Assembly (NCBI GenBank): GCA_025765615.1
Contig: JAIVFJ010000290.1
Coordinates: forward strand, 1-64,000
DNA length: 64,000 nt
DNA from: Zopfochytrium polystomum
Lineage: Eukaryota > Chytridiomycota > Chytridiomycetes > Chytridiales > Chytridiaceae
Direction: 5' to 3'
Shown: positions 34,670 through 48,655 of the stretch, piece after piece
Layout: each line of letters starts with the position of its first letter
How positions within the stretch are numbered: position 1 is the stretch's first letter
The notes under the pieces: generated by a model
The model's input: only the letters and a program-made list of their open reading frames with translations
Databases searched by the model: none
What the model was told of the DNA's origin: nothing
Translations under genes and position numbers: made by a program

Positions 34670-35032
34670 GCTTGAGCAAGCGGAGGGGGGGTGGCTGGTG
34701 CCGGTGGGAGGGAGGGCGGCGTGGGGGGTAGTTTGAATAAGCGCCCGCGAGCAAACGAGCAGCTTTCGGAGGCGGAAAAGTCGCGGGAGCAAGCTGCTAG
34801 TGAGTGAGTGATTGAGTGAGTGAGTGTTGTGAGTGGTTGAGTGGGTTGAGCAACACGAAGCGCAGCTCCCTCGCCTCGCCGCAGTGATCGCAGAGAGAGA
34901 GGCAGAGTGACAGAGAGAGAGTGTGAGAGTGAGGGAGAGAGAGTGTGTGTGTGCGCCGGCGTGTGTGTTTGTGTTCGATTTCATGGCGAAGACAGTCAAG
35001 CAAATGGGGAAAGTCACAGAAAGCTCCACGAA

Positions 35033-35035
<3 letters not shown>

Positions 35036-35113
<78 letters not shown>
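35036..35113. repeat. (CT)n microsatellite, ~78 bp
   Basis: Almost pure CT run. GA/GT-rich sequence precedes it (34890-34970) and CA-rich sequence follows (35340-35410). The whole 34800-35600 interval has no supported gene. Confidence 0.95.
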
Positions 35114-35117
<4 letters not shown>

Positions 35118-35602
35118 GCGCGCGCTCTGTCAGTCTCTCCAACAAAAATTTTATTCAGTTTGAGAAGCTCCTGGCTGTCTTCTTTGCATCGTGTGCGGCG
35201 CAAATAAGGGAGGAAGAAGAAGACACACACCGAGTCTATCAATCCATGCATATTTTAATAAAAGGTGACAAAGCAAAAAAAGAAAAGTAGAAATTTCTTC
35301 AACATTCTGCCCACACATCAATCAACGTTTGTCCCACTCGCTACCCTCACACAAACACACACACACGCACGCAAACACACACCCACACACACTCACACCC
35401 ACACACTCGGACTCTCATCCCTCTTCTAAACGGCTTTCGTTCTTCTCCTCCTACACAATGAGTTGCTTACAATTGGTTCCAATTGTTTACCGAAATCTGC
35501 ACTATTCAAGAGTGGGTACGTCCGGCCATGTTAAGGTGGCCGCCCACCCGGGGCCCATCGAGAGCATATCGCTTTATGATTCTCTGCCGTTATTGATTAC
35601 CA

Positions 35603-37202
35603 TCACGCCAGCGCCCAGCTCCCTCTGAACCTCGTCAGCAGCTGAAACATTGGATTTGCCGCCGCGTCCGCGTCCGACGCGGCCTCGATGCTGAACGCAA
35701 AGCCGCCGCCGCTGCCCCACCCGCTGCCGGCCGCCCACCACGCAAAGCCCGTCCACACGTCCGCGTTCTCGCGCAGGTGCGTCAGCGCGCGCTCCACCTG
35801 CGCCAGGCACCCCGAAGCCGCGGCCGCCTTTGCGGACGTGGCGCCGCCAATCTCGCCCAGGAACCCGCGTCGCGCATTTGCGCGCAGCCACGCGGTGGCG
35901 GCCGCCAGGACTTGCGCGCCGTCGTGCGTGCAGTTGGGGTGCGTGCCCGAGTAGTCCGCGTCGAGGTACTGGTGCATCTCAAAGACCACGTTGTTCGCCG
36001 TCGGGTCCGACAGCGCCAGCGCCGCCTTGCCGTTGGCGACGCCCGTCACGTCGCAGTTTCCAGCGACCCAGCTGTAGGGTTAAGTTCGCTGTAAGTCATT
36101 GAAATCCTCTTACAAATAAACCAAAAAGAAAAAGAAAAAAAGAAGAAAAAAAACACAACACAAAAACCTGTGAGCGCCAGTGTAACAGTTGCCCGGCACC
36201 ATGATCGTGTTGTTTGCTCCGGCCGCGCGGATCGCGTCGACGGCCGCCTGCGCAACGCTGAACCACTGAACCGCGTCGATGCCGCTCGGCTCGTTCATGA
36301 CGCCGAAAAACACTTGCGGGTCGTTGGCGTACAAGCCCGCAACGCGCCGCCATAGGTCTGCAAGCGGCGAAGACGACGACGACGAGGACGGCGGCGCAAG
36401 CAGCTGGCCGTTGTACCGAGCGTCTGTAGGCGGTTTGTTTCGTTGGCACCGAGTGCTTTCGCTTTGGTGGCAGGAGAAACAATAAAACAAACAACAAACT
36501 CAACAGTTGTGCACGTCCAGGAGCGCTATCGCGCCGGCCGACTTGATTTGCTTCACGGCCGTCTGTATCGTCGACAGGTACGCCGAGTCCAGCGGCCCGT
36601 TCGGCGTTGGCTGCAGCCGCTCCCAAGCAAAGTTTACCCGAAAAAGGTTGGCGAACCTACGTCATTGAGGTTTGTCGTCCGAAAATGCGAAGAAATAAGA
36701 AGAGACAAAGAAAAGAGGCGTCATCAGACAGACATATGAAGCTGTCGCGAGGACGGACGAGAGCCCAACACGAGGGAGCGAGAGAGACGAATTATTAGCT
36801 ACGCACTTTGAGGCCGTGTACGCGATGGCGGCGGGGTTAGGCGCAAAGTAGTTTGTGCCGAGCTTTCCGGGGATGGTCCCCGCCGTCGGGCCGGTCGGGG
36901 GTGATGCCAAACTCGAGGCCGGCCTCGTTGGTGCCTGACCAGAGGAAGTTCGTCGGGGTGGGCATTGACGACGACGACGACGACGACGACGACTGTCCAC
37001 CGCCTCCAGCGGCAGCGTGCGACGCCGTCAGGACGGCGATGGCAGCGGCGGCGGCGGCGGCGACGCTGACGACGATGGCGGCAGTCACGACGGCGGCGCG
37101 CCGCCGATGCCGCTGCTGCGGATGCCGATCCCCAGAAGAAGGAGCCTGCCCCTCCGGCGGCGGCGGCGGCATCTGCCCAACAAAAACTTCCTTTTTCGGC
37201 AA
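35603..37202 (-). CDS. GH5 endoglucanase with N-terminal membrane anchor
   Basis: Glycoside hydrolase family 5 (subfamily-5-like) endo-beta-1,4-glucanase. Exons: 37202-36807, 36656-36505, 36423-36168 and 36071-35603. A short Pro-rich N-terminus and RHRRR precede a hydrophobic Ala-rich helix (AAVVTAAIVVSVAAAAAAAI), then a Ser run. This is type II anchor topology, not a cleavable signal. The catalytic domain starts WSGTNEAGLEFG, then GKLGTNYFAPN, FAWERLQPTPNGPLDS and LLDVHNYARYNGQLL. The acid/base glutamate is in FGVMNEPSGID and the nucleophile in FLGEIGGA, with HQYLDADYSGTH and GFAWWAAGSGWG between or after. Introns are 36657-36806, 36424-36504 and 36072-36167. One +1 step in a C(5) run near 36895 is needed; the corrected length is 423 residues. 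It would cut cellulose or related beta-glucan at the cell surface. Confidence 0.88.
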
Positions 37203-37478
37203 AAAAAAAAAAAAAAAAATTGATAAGCAATTATTTCTAAACCAGACAAAAAGACAAGAAGGTAGACAAAAGACGACAGGGACATTTGGTGACGGACAAT
37301 CACCCAGTTTCTCAACCCATAGAAAGACTGTCGATCACTCGTTAAAGGGAGAAGCCCGAGAAGCCGGAAAAGCCCTTCACGATGCCTAAACACCTGGCAA
37401 TGTCCTGATTTTGATGCGAACTCAACGGGCGTTTTGTCCCAGTAACATCGGTACCTTTGGCCCAGTGGTCTGTTGGCC

Positions 37479-37481
<3 letters not shown>

Positions 37482-37511
<30 letters not shown>
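37482..37511. repeat. (CA)n microsatellite
   Basis: Fifteen CA units upstream of the GH5 gene. Confidence 0.95.
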
Positions 37512-37513
<2 letters not shown>

Positions 37514-37718
37514 TTTTTGGACTGCCTTCTCGGACTCCCCTGCTTTGCCTTGTCCTGTCATGGCATTCCGGGGGGTGAGTATGTGCCTGCTGCTTAACAA
37601 CTCTCGACCGACCGAAATATGCGGTACGAGGAACTGCCCACAGCATGATGCCGCGGGTCGGTCATCATGCTGCGTTTGTCTTGGATTGAGGAGCGAGCGC
37701 GATCCATCACGGCTTGGA

Positions 37719-37721
<3 letters not shown>

Positions 37722-37808
<87 letters not shown>
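37722..37808. repeat. (CT)n microsatellite, ~87 bp
   Basis: Pure CT run, with a G(27) run 74 bp further on. Reading frames through it are artefactual. Confidence 0.95.
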
Positions 37809-37811
<3 letters not shown>

Positions 37812-37881
37812 GGCCTCCTCCACCCACCCACAACTCCCCCCTCCACCCATCCTCCCCCTCCCCCCGAGCGCGACGGTCGTT

Positions 37882-37908
37882 GGGGGGGGGGGGGGGGGGG
37901 GGGGGGGG
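37882..37908. repeat. Poly-G run (27 G)
   Basis: Twenty-seven consecutive G; a potential quadruplex and a likely site of assembly error. Confidence 0.95.
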
Positions 37909-38299
37909 AAGAATCGCCAAAGGTCAGCCGTACGACCAATACCCGTTGTTGCGACGGAACGGCCCAGGGCATCGCGCTGTACGGACGGACACCCGATCCA
38001 CACTGCGTAGCTGTCGAGCTCGCGCGATCTGCTCAGAAATGCCCCCACATCGACGACGACGGAATGTCCCCTCGGGCGCCCCCCAGTCCTGCGTCGACTT
38101 CGGGGCTATGATTTGCAAGTATCCCCTCACATTTGCTGTCGAAGTAAAAAAAAAAGTTTTTGCTGCCGCGCAAGATGACGCCACTGTGGCCGTGAGACTT
38201 CGAGTTTGGCTGCGCCAGCCCAATTGCACACCCGCGCGTTGACTTTGGCAGAGTGGACTGGGACGCAGCGCATGCGGGAGGTTCAAAGCACCTTGGTGA

Positions 38300-38480
38300 T
38301 TGGGATCCGCAAGGCACCCAAATCATGCGGAAAGCACCGGCGACGTTCACTCACCAGGACATACGAAGAAGTTTCGTTGCTACAACTGCGGGGAGGAAGG
38401 ACACTTCCGCAGCGACTGTCCAAAGATCAAGAAGCGCAAGGGAAAGTCAGCCAAGGTCATTAGTACCTGTGCCACCAACA
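38300..38480 (+). pseudogene. Gag-type zinc-knuckle remnant
   Basis: Encodes KKFRCYNCGEEGHFRSDCPK, a perfect CCHC knuckle (C-x2-C-x4-H-x4-C), followed by a basic KIKKRKGKSAK stretch. No start codon, other Gag sequence or pol is seen around it. About 80 bp later a strong inverted repeat starting TGTGAGAG resembles an LTR edge. Most likely the tail of a dead retroelement; a cellular zinc-knuckle exon is possible. Confidence 0.5.
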
Positions 38481-38554
38481 GCTGCTTGCTTCAAGTCCAG
38501 CCAGTTAGCGATCGGAGGGACAAAAGCCCCCCCCTTACTGGGGCGAGGTCTGGG

Positions 38555-38592
38555 TGTGAGAGACGAACGGTTGCCCAACCGTTGCTCTCACA
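38555..38592. repeat. Strong imperfect inverted repeat (hairpin)
   Basis: Arms TGTGAGAG-ACG-AACGGTTG and CAACCGTT-G-CTCTCACA around a CC centre. It is followed by CATATATGG. May mark the start of a solo LTR. Confidence 0.7.
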
Positions 38593-40283
38593 ACCCCCCC
38601 TCTCATATATGGCAGGACCCGAAAACTGGGTGTTTTGGTCTTGAGGTTGGGCCACATGCAGTAGGGCTTACGATTGTGGAAACGAGCTCGCAACCTTCTA
38701 TGCCCTTCTTTCTCTACCCCCTTCCCCGAGCCGAACATGATGGAGCCGATTCGATAGCTAACGTAGCACAGACATCGACGCGCAGCGTACGCACTGCGGC
38801 CAATCAGCGCCGAAGAGTCTCTGCACACCACCTGTCGCTCTCTCATTTGCCCACTACTGTAGAGTTCTCTATTCAAGTTTTCAACACTCTCTGTCCATTT
38901 TCCTTGAGCATTTGAGAGTTGAGAGGATAAGAGTCAAAACAACACGCCTTCATTGCAATCCCCTCATGGTTGCCACTTGGGTAACGAAGACTGTTGCGGT
39001 GAAGTTTTTATTTTGTTTTCGTTTTTTTTTTTTTTTTTTCTTCCTCTTCAATTCCCGTTAATTGCCCTCCTAATGAATGAAGAGCCACTCGACCAGCGTG
39101 ATAGTGATGTTTGTTCGAGGGACCGGTGCTGATGGTTTTTGGGTCTCCGATGTGACCTTCTTGGCCGGAACTATTCGAAACATTGCTTTGCGAAGCGACG
39201 GTCGAGTTGTATTTTTTTTTTTTTCCGGCCCAGCGAGGTGAAGAAGAGCGTTTCAAGGGAACCCCACAAGGTCAACACCGCCGGCCCATCCCACAAACAT
39301 TGCTATCCAGTTCGAGCGTTTTTCGAGTGCGCTTCAGCTGCACCAGGGTGCGGCGGATGAGGCGGGCACTTTGATTGGGAACGGGGATATTTTTTTCTGC
39401 ATGGTGCGCGTGGGGGCATTGACGACGACGACGCCGACGACGGCGGCGGCGACGACGACGGCGACGATACGCGGTTCGCTGCTTGTGTAATGCTGTATTT
39501 TAAGAAGATTAATTCTTTTTTTATATATTTTCTTCTCGAGGAGACGAGAGAAGACTGGAGGAGCAAGAGTTGCTCGATGGTCCTTTGGGATAAATACACA
39601 CTATGGCGGGGCGGCGAATGGTGCGGCGGCGACTTGGTGGAACCCTACTCTCGCGAAGAAGAAGGATGAAGAGGAAGAGTTCGACTCGCTCGCAAACATC
39701 AAAGCCCTACCCTCCCCTTCGCCCTCGACGCTGCCCGCTACGCCCCGCTTCCCATCCGCCCACTCCATCCCATCTGTCTCCACACCCTTTGTTCGGGACT
39801 CAGTTTTGCCCTGGGAGTCTTGCACCAGGGATAGGTAGTCCCCCCGTGAGACTTCCACAACGGTCTGTTTTGACGCACTCTATCTTCTCGTGAAAAAAAA
39901 AAGAAAAAGGAGCGCCCCACGAGCTCCTGCTTGAGCAGCTTCTACACGAAAAGAAGCGGTAAAGCAGCAACCAAAGAGAGAATGGAAGGCGGGCGGGAGG
40001 GAGCTCCAGATAGAACAACAAAAATATATCACGCGCAAGAAGGTCTAGGAATAGAGAGCGAGGCTTGGAGGTAATGGAGGAAACAAAAAGAGAACGTAGC
40101 ACCAAGACCCAGGGAGAGCACAGCAGCCACGACGTTCCACGAATGGAGCAACTGGAAAGGGAGAGAAAAGGAATTGAAAAAAAAAAGAAAGAAGGAGAGA
40201 GTCAAGAGGGAGAAGACTGGGGGTTGGACACGGGGAATTCAACTTTTGGTCCGCTTTCTCCCCACCAACCCACTTACTCCTTT
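38593..40283. other. Region without a supported gene
   Basis: Contains poly-T (39021-39039) and GACGAC-type repeats (39420-39470). A minus-strand open frame at 39601-39858 (EVSRGDYLSLVQDSQGKTES...) has no recognised family and no clear start. Confidence 0.5.
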
Positions 40284-42305
40284 TCACTCGGTGTACGCCG
40301 GGAGCCCAAACTCCTCCGCTGCGCTACCGCCGCCCTTGCCGCCGCTTGTACTCGCCCGGTAGCCGCTTCTTCTCCGACACCGTCCCGCTGTGCGCCACCG
40401 CCACACCGTTACCGCCGCTGCCGCCGCTGCCGCCGCCGAACAGCCGCGACTCGTCGGGCCCCGCACTACCGCCGCCGCCGCCGCCGCCTCCCCCCTTGTA
40501 CAGCGACGGCCGTGGACATTGCGGCGCCGCCGCCGTTCGTCGACGACGACGACGACGACGACGACGCGCCGCGCGGTCGGCTGTACGCAATGTCGTTTGG
40601 CGAGAAGGCCGACGCGGACGCCGCCGACGGGCCGCCGACGCCGCCGCCGCTAACGGGCGGCGGGGTGTGGACGATGCGGAAAGCCGAGGCGCCGCCGCGC
40701 CGCCGGGAGAGAACGCCGCGGCGGCGCCCGGCGGCGACACGGGGAACCCCTGCGCGCTGACGCCGCCGGCGGCCCCGCTAGAGTACGCGTATAGCTGCGG
40801 TTGCTGCTGCTGCTGGTACGCATGTGGCGGGTACGCGCCGCCGCCGCCGGCCGCCGGCGACATCATGGTCGGTGCCGACGACGGCGGCGACTGCGGCGCC
40901 GGCAGCGAGGGCTGGTGGTGCGGCAATTTGGAAAAGGACGCGAACGACGCGGCCGGGCTCGCCCCGCCAACGGCGCCGACGCCCCCGCCTCCGACGCTGC
41001 CGCCGCTGCCCGATATGTACGGGTGCTGCGGGTTGTAGTACGGCGGCTGGAGCGTCATGGCGGCTTTGGCGTCGCGGCCGGAGCGGCGGCGCACGAGGAC
41101 CACGGCGAAGATGGCGACCGCGGCGACCGCGAGGCCCCCAATGACGCCTGTGAATTTGGGAGTTATCAGTGATATGTAAGCGGACGAAACGCCCGTATGC
41201 GTGGGCGGACACACGCACACAGAATAAAGTAAAACGACAGGGGAGGACCGATCTCTCACCTCCGGCGACGAGCACCACCGAGCTCGTCTTGCCGTCGCCC
41301 GCGGCCGTCGACGACGATGACCCGCCCGATGACGACGACGAGGAGGACCCGCCGCCGCCGCTGACGTCGCTTCCGCCGCCCGCGTTCCCGCCGGTCCCGC
41401 CAGGCGCGGCCGACGCAGCCGTCGTCGCCGCGCCGCCGCCGCTGCTCCGCGCGGACGCGATGGTCATGCCCGACGCTCCCGTCGTCGTCGACGACGCTCC
41501 CGCGTCTCCTCCTGCTCCCGCCGCCGACGACGTGTCTCCCGCGTTCCCCGCGCCGCCGCCGTTACCGTTGCCTCCGTCACCTCCCGCCGCGTTCGTCGTC
41601 GTCGGTGCCGGCGCCGCCTCGGTCGTCGACGTCGTCGTTGGCGCAACGTCGGGCGGGGTGGCGCCGGTCTCGACGAGCACCCACACGTTGCCGTACCGGC
41701 TGTACACGGACGAGCCGCACATGTTGTGGTCCGGGTCGTTCGCGCACGGCAGGTCGCACAGCGAGTCGGCGAGGCGCGGCGGCACGCTCGGCGAGCCGCT
41801 CAGGGTCGCCCGGGCCTTGCAGTAGATGCCGTTCGTCAGCGCCATCACCTCGTGCTTGGTCGAAGGGTTGTTGTTGTCGCGGTAGGCGTTGGCGCCGCAG
41901 TTCGAGACCGAGTTGTTTGCGATGGTGGTAATGTCTTGCAGCCCAAAGGCGACCGTGTCGTAGCAGCCAAAGTACTCCCAGAGGCCTTTTTTTTTTGTTT
42001 GTGTGTGACAATAGAATGTTTAGCGAACGGTAACAATACGTATATCCCCTCCTCCCGACTGGCTTACTTGGCTGAGCGCCGTATCTGCGAACTAGGCGCG
42101 ATCGCACATGGTGCTGCTCAGGGGTCGACAGCTCCAAGGGCACGGGAGCCGCTTTTGCGTCGAGATCAAAGGCCGGGGCGGCAGCAGCTGTGGCGGGCAG
42201 CGGGACGGAGAGGAACATGCACGCGCAGCAGACGAGCAGCAGAGTCAGTGCCGCCGCCGTTGAGGCTCTGCTTGCACATTGACTAGGAGGAGGATGAGCG
42301 GGCAT
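40284..42305 (-). CDS. WSC-domain membrane protein 2
   Basis: Second wall-sensor-like protein. Exon 1 (42305-42068) has a signal peptide (TAAALTLLLVCCACMFLSVP, then PATAAAA). Exon 2 (41985-41260) encodes the WSC domain: LWEYFGCYDTVAFGLQDITT, NCGANAYRDNNN, IYCKA, LCDLPCANDPDHNMCGSS and YGNVWV. A Thr/Ser/Gly-rich stalk of about 130 residues, probably O-glycosylated, follows. Exon 3 (41147-40284) opens with the membrane helix GVIGGLAVAAVAIFAVVLV and RRRSGR, then a low-complexity Gly/Ala/Pro cytosolic tail ending AAEEFGLPAYTE. Introns 41986-42067 and 41148-41259 are GT-AG. One net +1 step in exon 3 makes the length divide by three. The family acts as wall-stress mechanosensors; ligand unknown. 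Confidence 0.82.
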
Positions 42306-42357
42306 TGTCGTGGCCAGGTTTGCTGCTGCTGCTGCCAGATGTTGTTTTGGGCACACG

Positions 42358-42675
42358 GCTGTGTGTGTGTGTGTGTGTGTCGTGCCTCTTGTTTCGTTTG
42401 TTATGTAGTTGGCTTGGGGGTCTCGTACAATCGCTTTCTCTCTCTCACTCTCTCTCTCTTTCTGCTGTCTATCAATCTATCTATGCAGCTCGCTCTTGTT
42501 CTTCTCTCCCTTTCGGCGTTCGGCGTTCGCAAAGGTCGTCGGGGTCGTCGTAACGGGGCCGTCGTCGAGGTCGTCGTCGAGGTCGTCGAACGGACGGCGG
42601 CGTGGCGCACAATCTGAAAGAATAGTTTGGCTGGCAGTGAGCGAGAGAGAGAGAGAGAGAGAGAGTGTGTGTGTG

Positions 42676-42716
<41 letters not shown>

Positions 42717-42947
42717 AGGAGCTCTCTGCTGCTGCGCTCCACCCCGCGAAAGCACACGAGACAAAAAGACAGGGTGAGACCAGAGAGAGGCAGACAGACA
42801 GACAGAGAGACAGAGCCGACTGACTGACCGACCGACTGACAGGCAGCACGCGCGTCCATTCTGTCGGTCGGTCTCCGTCAATTATGCAACAGGGAATAAG
42901 CACAAAACTTGAAAGCAATTATTATTAAGAAGACAGTCGGTGGGGAG

Positions 42948-42982
<35 letters not shown>

Positions 42983-43090
42983 CATCGGCAATTTGCCCGT
43001 TTCGGCGTGTCCCTGCGCACACACACACATTCTCTCTCTCTGCCTCTCTCCCTATCTCTCTCTCTCTCTCTCTGTCTCCCCTTGGAGATT
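42358..43090. repeat. Microsatellite-rich intergenic block
   Basis: Includes (GT)n at 42360-42380, (GA)n then (GT)n at 42640-42713, a T(31) run near 42952-42982, and (CT)n at 43030-43080. 42306-43735 otherwise shows no gene; an A(25) run sits at 43500-43524. Confidence 0.85.
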
Positions 43091-43311
43091 CTGCTGACAG
43101 ACGTCGAAGACAGGCTGTCGTCTCGGCATCAGTCGAGTGTCTGTCTCGCTTATTAGCAATTATTGTTAAGCTAAACCAACCCTGGAAGTAAAGAACCAAA
43201 TACTTGTAAATACGCAACTTCAAAAAAGGGCCAGTACAGTATATTTATACGGCCAACCCTCAATAATGTCCCCCTATTATCGATCGCGTATCCTCGACAC
43301 ATAGAAACTCA

Positions 43312-43345
<34 letters not shown>

Positions 43346-43735
43346 GAGCGACAGAGATGTGAGAGAGAGATGTGCGAGAGAGAGATGTGCGAGAGAGAGA
43401 TGAGACAGAGACAGAGAGAGTCCAGCAGCAGCGTGAGAATGAATGGCGCACACGACAAGAAGAGAGGTGTTTCCGGGTAAAGAAATGTCTCTCCAAGCAA
43501 AAAAAAAAAAAAAAAAAAAAAAAACCCTGTCCCACTCCCTCCCTCCCTCTCCCTCCGCCTTTCGCCTCGCACGCCACAGCACCACCACACCAACCTGCGC
43601 GGGGGGACGCAACCCCAACAACAACAAAAAGAAGAAAGCATAAAATAAAAAAGAAATTCAAGTTGCCCCCACCCCACAGCCCGACCTTCATAGTTTTTTC
43701 GCTTTTTGCTAAAGATGCCCGCCGCCCACGCCGCA

Positions 43736-46354
<2,619 letters not shown>

Positions 46355-47091
46355 GAGCGTGTTTGTGTGTTTGCTTGGGCTTCGTGTGCTCCCCTCCCGC
46401 GCCCGATCAAGCGCTTAGAGTGAGTTTGAGTGAGTTCGAGTGGAGGGAGAGAGAGAGAAAGACAGAGAGAGAGACAGAGATAGAGAGAGAGAAGGGGGTA
46501 GTGCTGGCTGGCGTTGCTGGGAGTGCTGGGCGTAGCTGGGCGTCGAGGGCTGCTGCGTGGAGGGGCGGATTTATAATATTATTGACGGTAGCGACCACCC
46601 CCTAAAACTAACTACTTGCTCTGCTATCATCGCAGACACAACCCAGGGAGAGATGTTAGGGAGACCCCCAGCTGAGACCTTGATCGATGAGATTAGGAAT
46701 CTCAGAACTCGATGACACGTCTCTCTCACGTGACGAGATTTATACCCCATACCACAAGTGTATCCTGTTTTGCCAGATATTTGTATCCGGTTTGTCCATC
46801 TTGTGAGGACGACAGACTGTTGAGCCTGCGACCTCAAATAAAAATAGTATACCCCACTTTTTTAACTGATAATTTGTGAGGATTAACTCAACCAAACAAT
46901 GTTTCTCGAAAGTGACGTAACACAGCTGGACCCCATTTCTTACTATTTTCGTGGGTTATTATTGTCCCTGCAAGCCGAACCACTGAGATTCGGGGTGTCT
47001 CTTAGCTGCGACCATGTATATTATTCATGTTATTATTACGCACTAAGTTGCAGGCCATATGGGTCAGGCTGCTCTGCACTACTGGTATAAG

Positions 47092-47160
47092 GCCCTCTAG
47101 CTCAGCAGTGTAGAGTGCTCCTTTTGATGGGAAAAGTGCTAAGTTCAAGACAAGCTGGCA
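47092..47160 (+). ncRNA. tRNA-like A/B-box segment (SINE-like)
   Basis: CTAGCTCAGCAGTGTAGAG resembles a polymerase III A box and AAGTTCAAGAC, about 35 nt later, a B box. No acceptor stem closes, so it is not a functional tRNA; a SINE head or tRNA relic is possible. Confidence 0.3.
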
Positions 47161-47632
47161 GTCACTGACTAAATGAAGCAGAAACGCTAAGTTCTGCACA
47201 ATGACTAAGCCTCGCCCTCCTCACTTCTGGAAGTGAATTAGGATGATGTGCTTCAGTGGGTAGAAGTACAGAGTCCAGGTGTACACAGAGCTGACACAGA
47301 GCTGCTACATAAGCTACCATGATGAAACGCCTCAAGAAAGGCTTTGAGATGATAGGGTTTTTTCTCCTTTCTTTATTGATGATTTTTACTTATTTTTTCA
47401 ATTAGCAGTTTATCCTGTTTTTCCTGTTTTTACTGTTTTATCTTTTATTTGATTGTTTGTTTTGCTGTTTTGTATGTGTTTTCCCTCCTTTTTCCTTCCT
47501 CCTTGGTGATTCCAACCCTTTCCTATTTGAGCACCTGTCCCCATCTTGTTGAGTGTGTGAACCTGTGCCTGAAGTTGCCTTGCCTGCCCTTTTCTTCCTG
47601 ACTGTATGTAGAGCTGGGGGTGGCAGTCCCCT

Positions 47633-47702
47633 GGTGTGTGACAGGAGGTTGAAGTCCTCTTGGCGATCATGGCAGTGTGCTGGGTTCAAGCCCCAGTGCA
47701 CC
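47633..47702 (+). ncRNA. tRNA-like segment, 70 nt
   Basis: GGTGTG and TGCACC can pair as an acceptor stem (two wobbles). AGGA-GGTTGAAG-TCCT forms a D-like arm. CTGGG-TTCAAGC-CCCAG is a perfect T arm with B box. The anticodon arm does not pair well, so it is a pseudo-tRNA or SINE head. Confidence 0.35.
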
Positions 47703-48526
47703 TCACCATTTCTGCATGCTGCTTAGGTTGGACTGGGTAGGACCCACTTGGTGATGGAAGGATGGAGGGTAAATCTGTGGTGGTGCCTCTAGGTTCTTGT
47801 TAATACATCTAGTCAAATCCAGGTCTCTCAAGGTGATATGAATGAGCTGGCTGGTCAGGTACTGCTGCAGAAATGGTCTCTCAGGTATGCCCCCTCCTCC
47901 CTGGTTGTTGGCTCCTGTGGCCTCTGGTGGGCCTGGTCTCCACTGGGTTCAGACCCTCTTTCTCTCAGATTAATGCCTGTGATGTCATGGTGCCACATTT
48001 GGGTGAGGGAGTGCGTGTTAACCTTCCTTGCTTCTAAGATAGGGGATTCCTCTGGCTTGGTGAAGCAGATGTCTGTGTCCTAGTAGGATGAAGTAAGAAG
48101 AGTCCCACTGTCCCCCACCCCTTGTGTGCCCCTTCCTTGGATTGAGTTGGAACTTCTCCTTGGAGTGAGACAAGTTGTGTCTGGTTCTGTTAAGTGGAAA
48201 ACAGTTCTGATTTAATTCAACAGACACCTCTGCATACCTAACTGTTCCTTGTGTTTGCCCTCTGTGTCCAACCCCCTCCAACTTAGGGCTTGTCTTTGAC
48301 AGAGAGGGAGCCTTGCTCCATGGTGGTGGCTCCAACAGACTGGAGTCTGGCCACTTTCCTCCCCACTCATTTGTCTTCTTCAGTTGGATTGGATTGCTGC
48401 ACTTGGTGCCGCTCCCTGGAGCTTGCTGCCTCTTGCGCCTCCAGCATTGTTACCAGATTTCCCAATCCCCTTTGGCTTTGGCTTTTGCCTCCCATTGGGC
48501 CTACTCTGTGTCATGGACCAGAGAAC

Positions 48527-48622
48527 TGTTATGAATCACCCTCTGGAAACCTCCGGAACCTTCTAGAACTCACCCCTCTCAGTTCCTTGTCTGCCTTTTC
48601 CTGTCCTGCCCTGTTCCTGACA
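48527..48622 (+). mobile_element. Internally deleted chromovirus LTR
   Basis: First ~43 bp and last ~53 bp of the LTR joined at AGAAC/TCAC. Flanked by AGAAC at 48522-48526 and 48623-48627. Confidence 0.8.
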
Positions 48623-48655
48623 AGAACTGTTATGAATCACCCTCTGGAAACCTCT

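Larger units (their letters stand above)
46355..48526. other. Intergenic, no supported gene
   Basis: The first part is Hog1 upstream sequence with a (GA)n tract (46447-46490). The rest is T-rich noncoding DNA with two tRNA-like segments, listed separately. Confidence 0.6.

Noticed and set aside
39601..39858. Minus-strand open frame as a gene
   Set aside because: Composition is plausible (acidic, Ser-rich end), but there is no recognised domain, no clear start and no supporting splice context.
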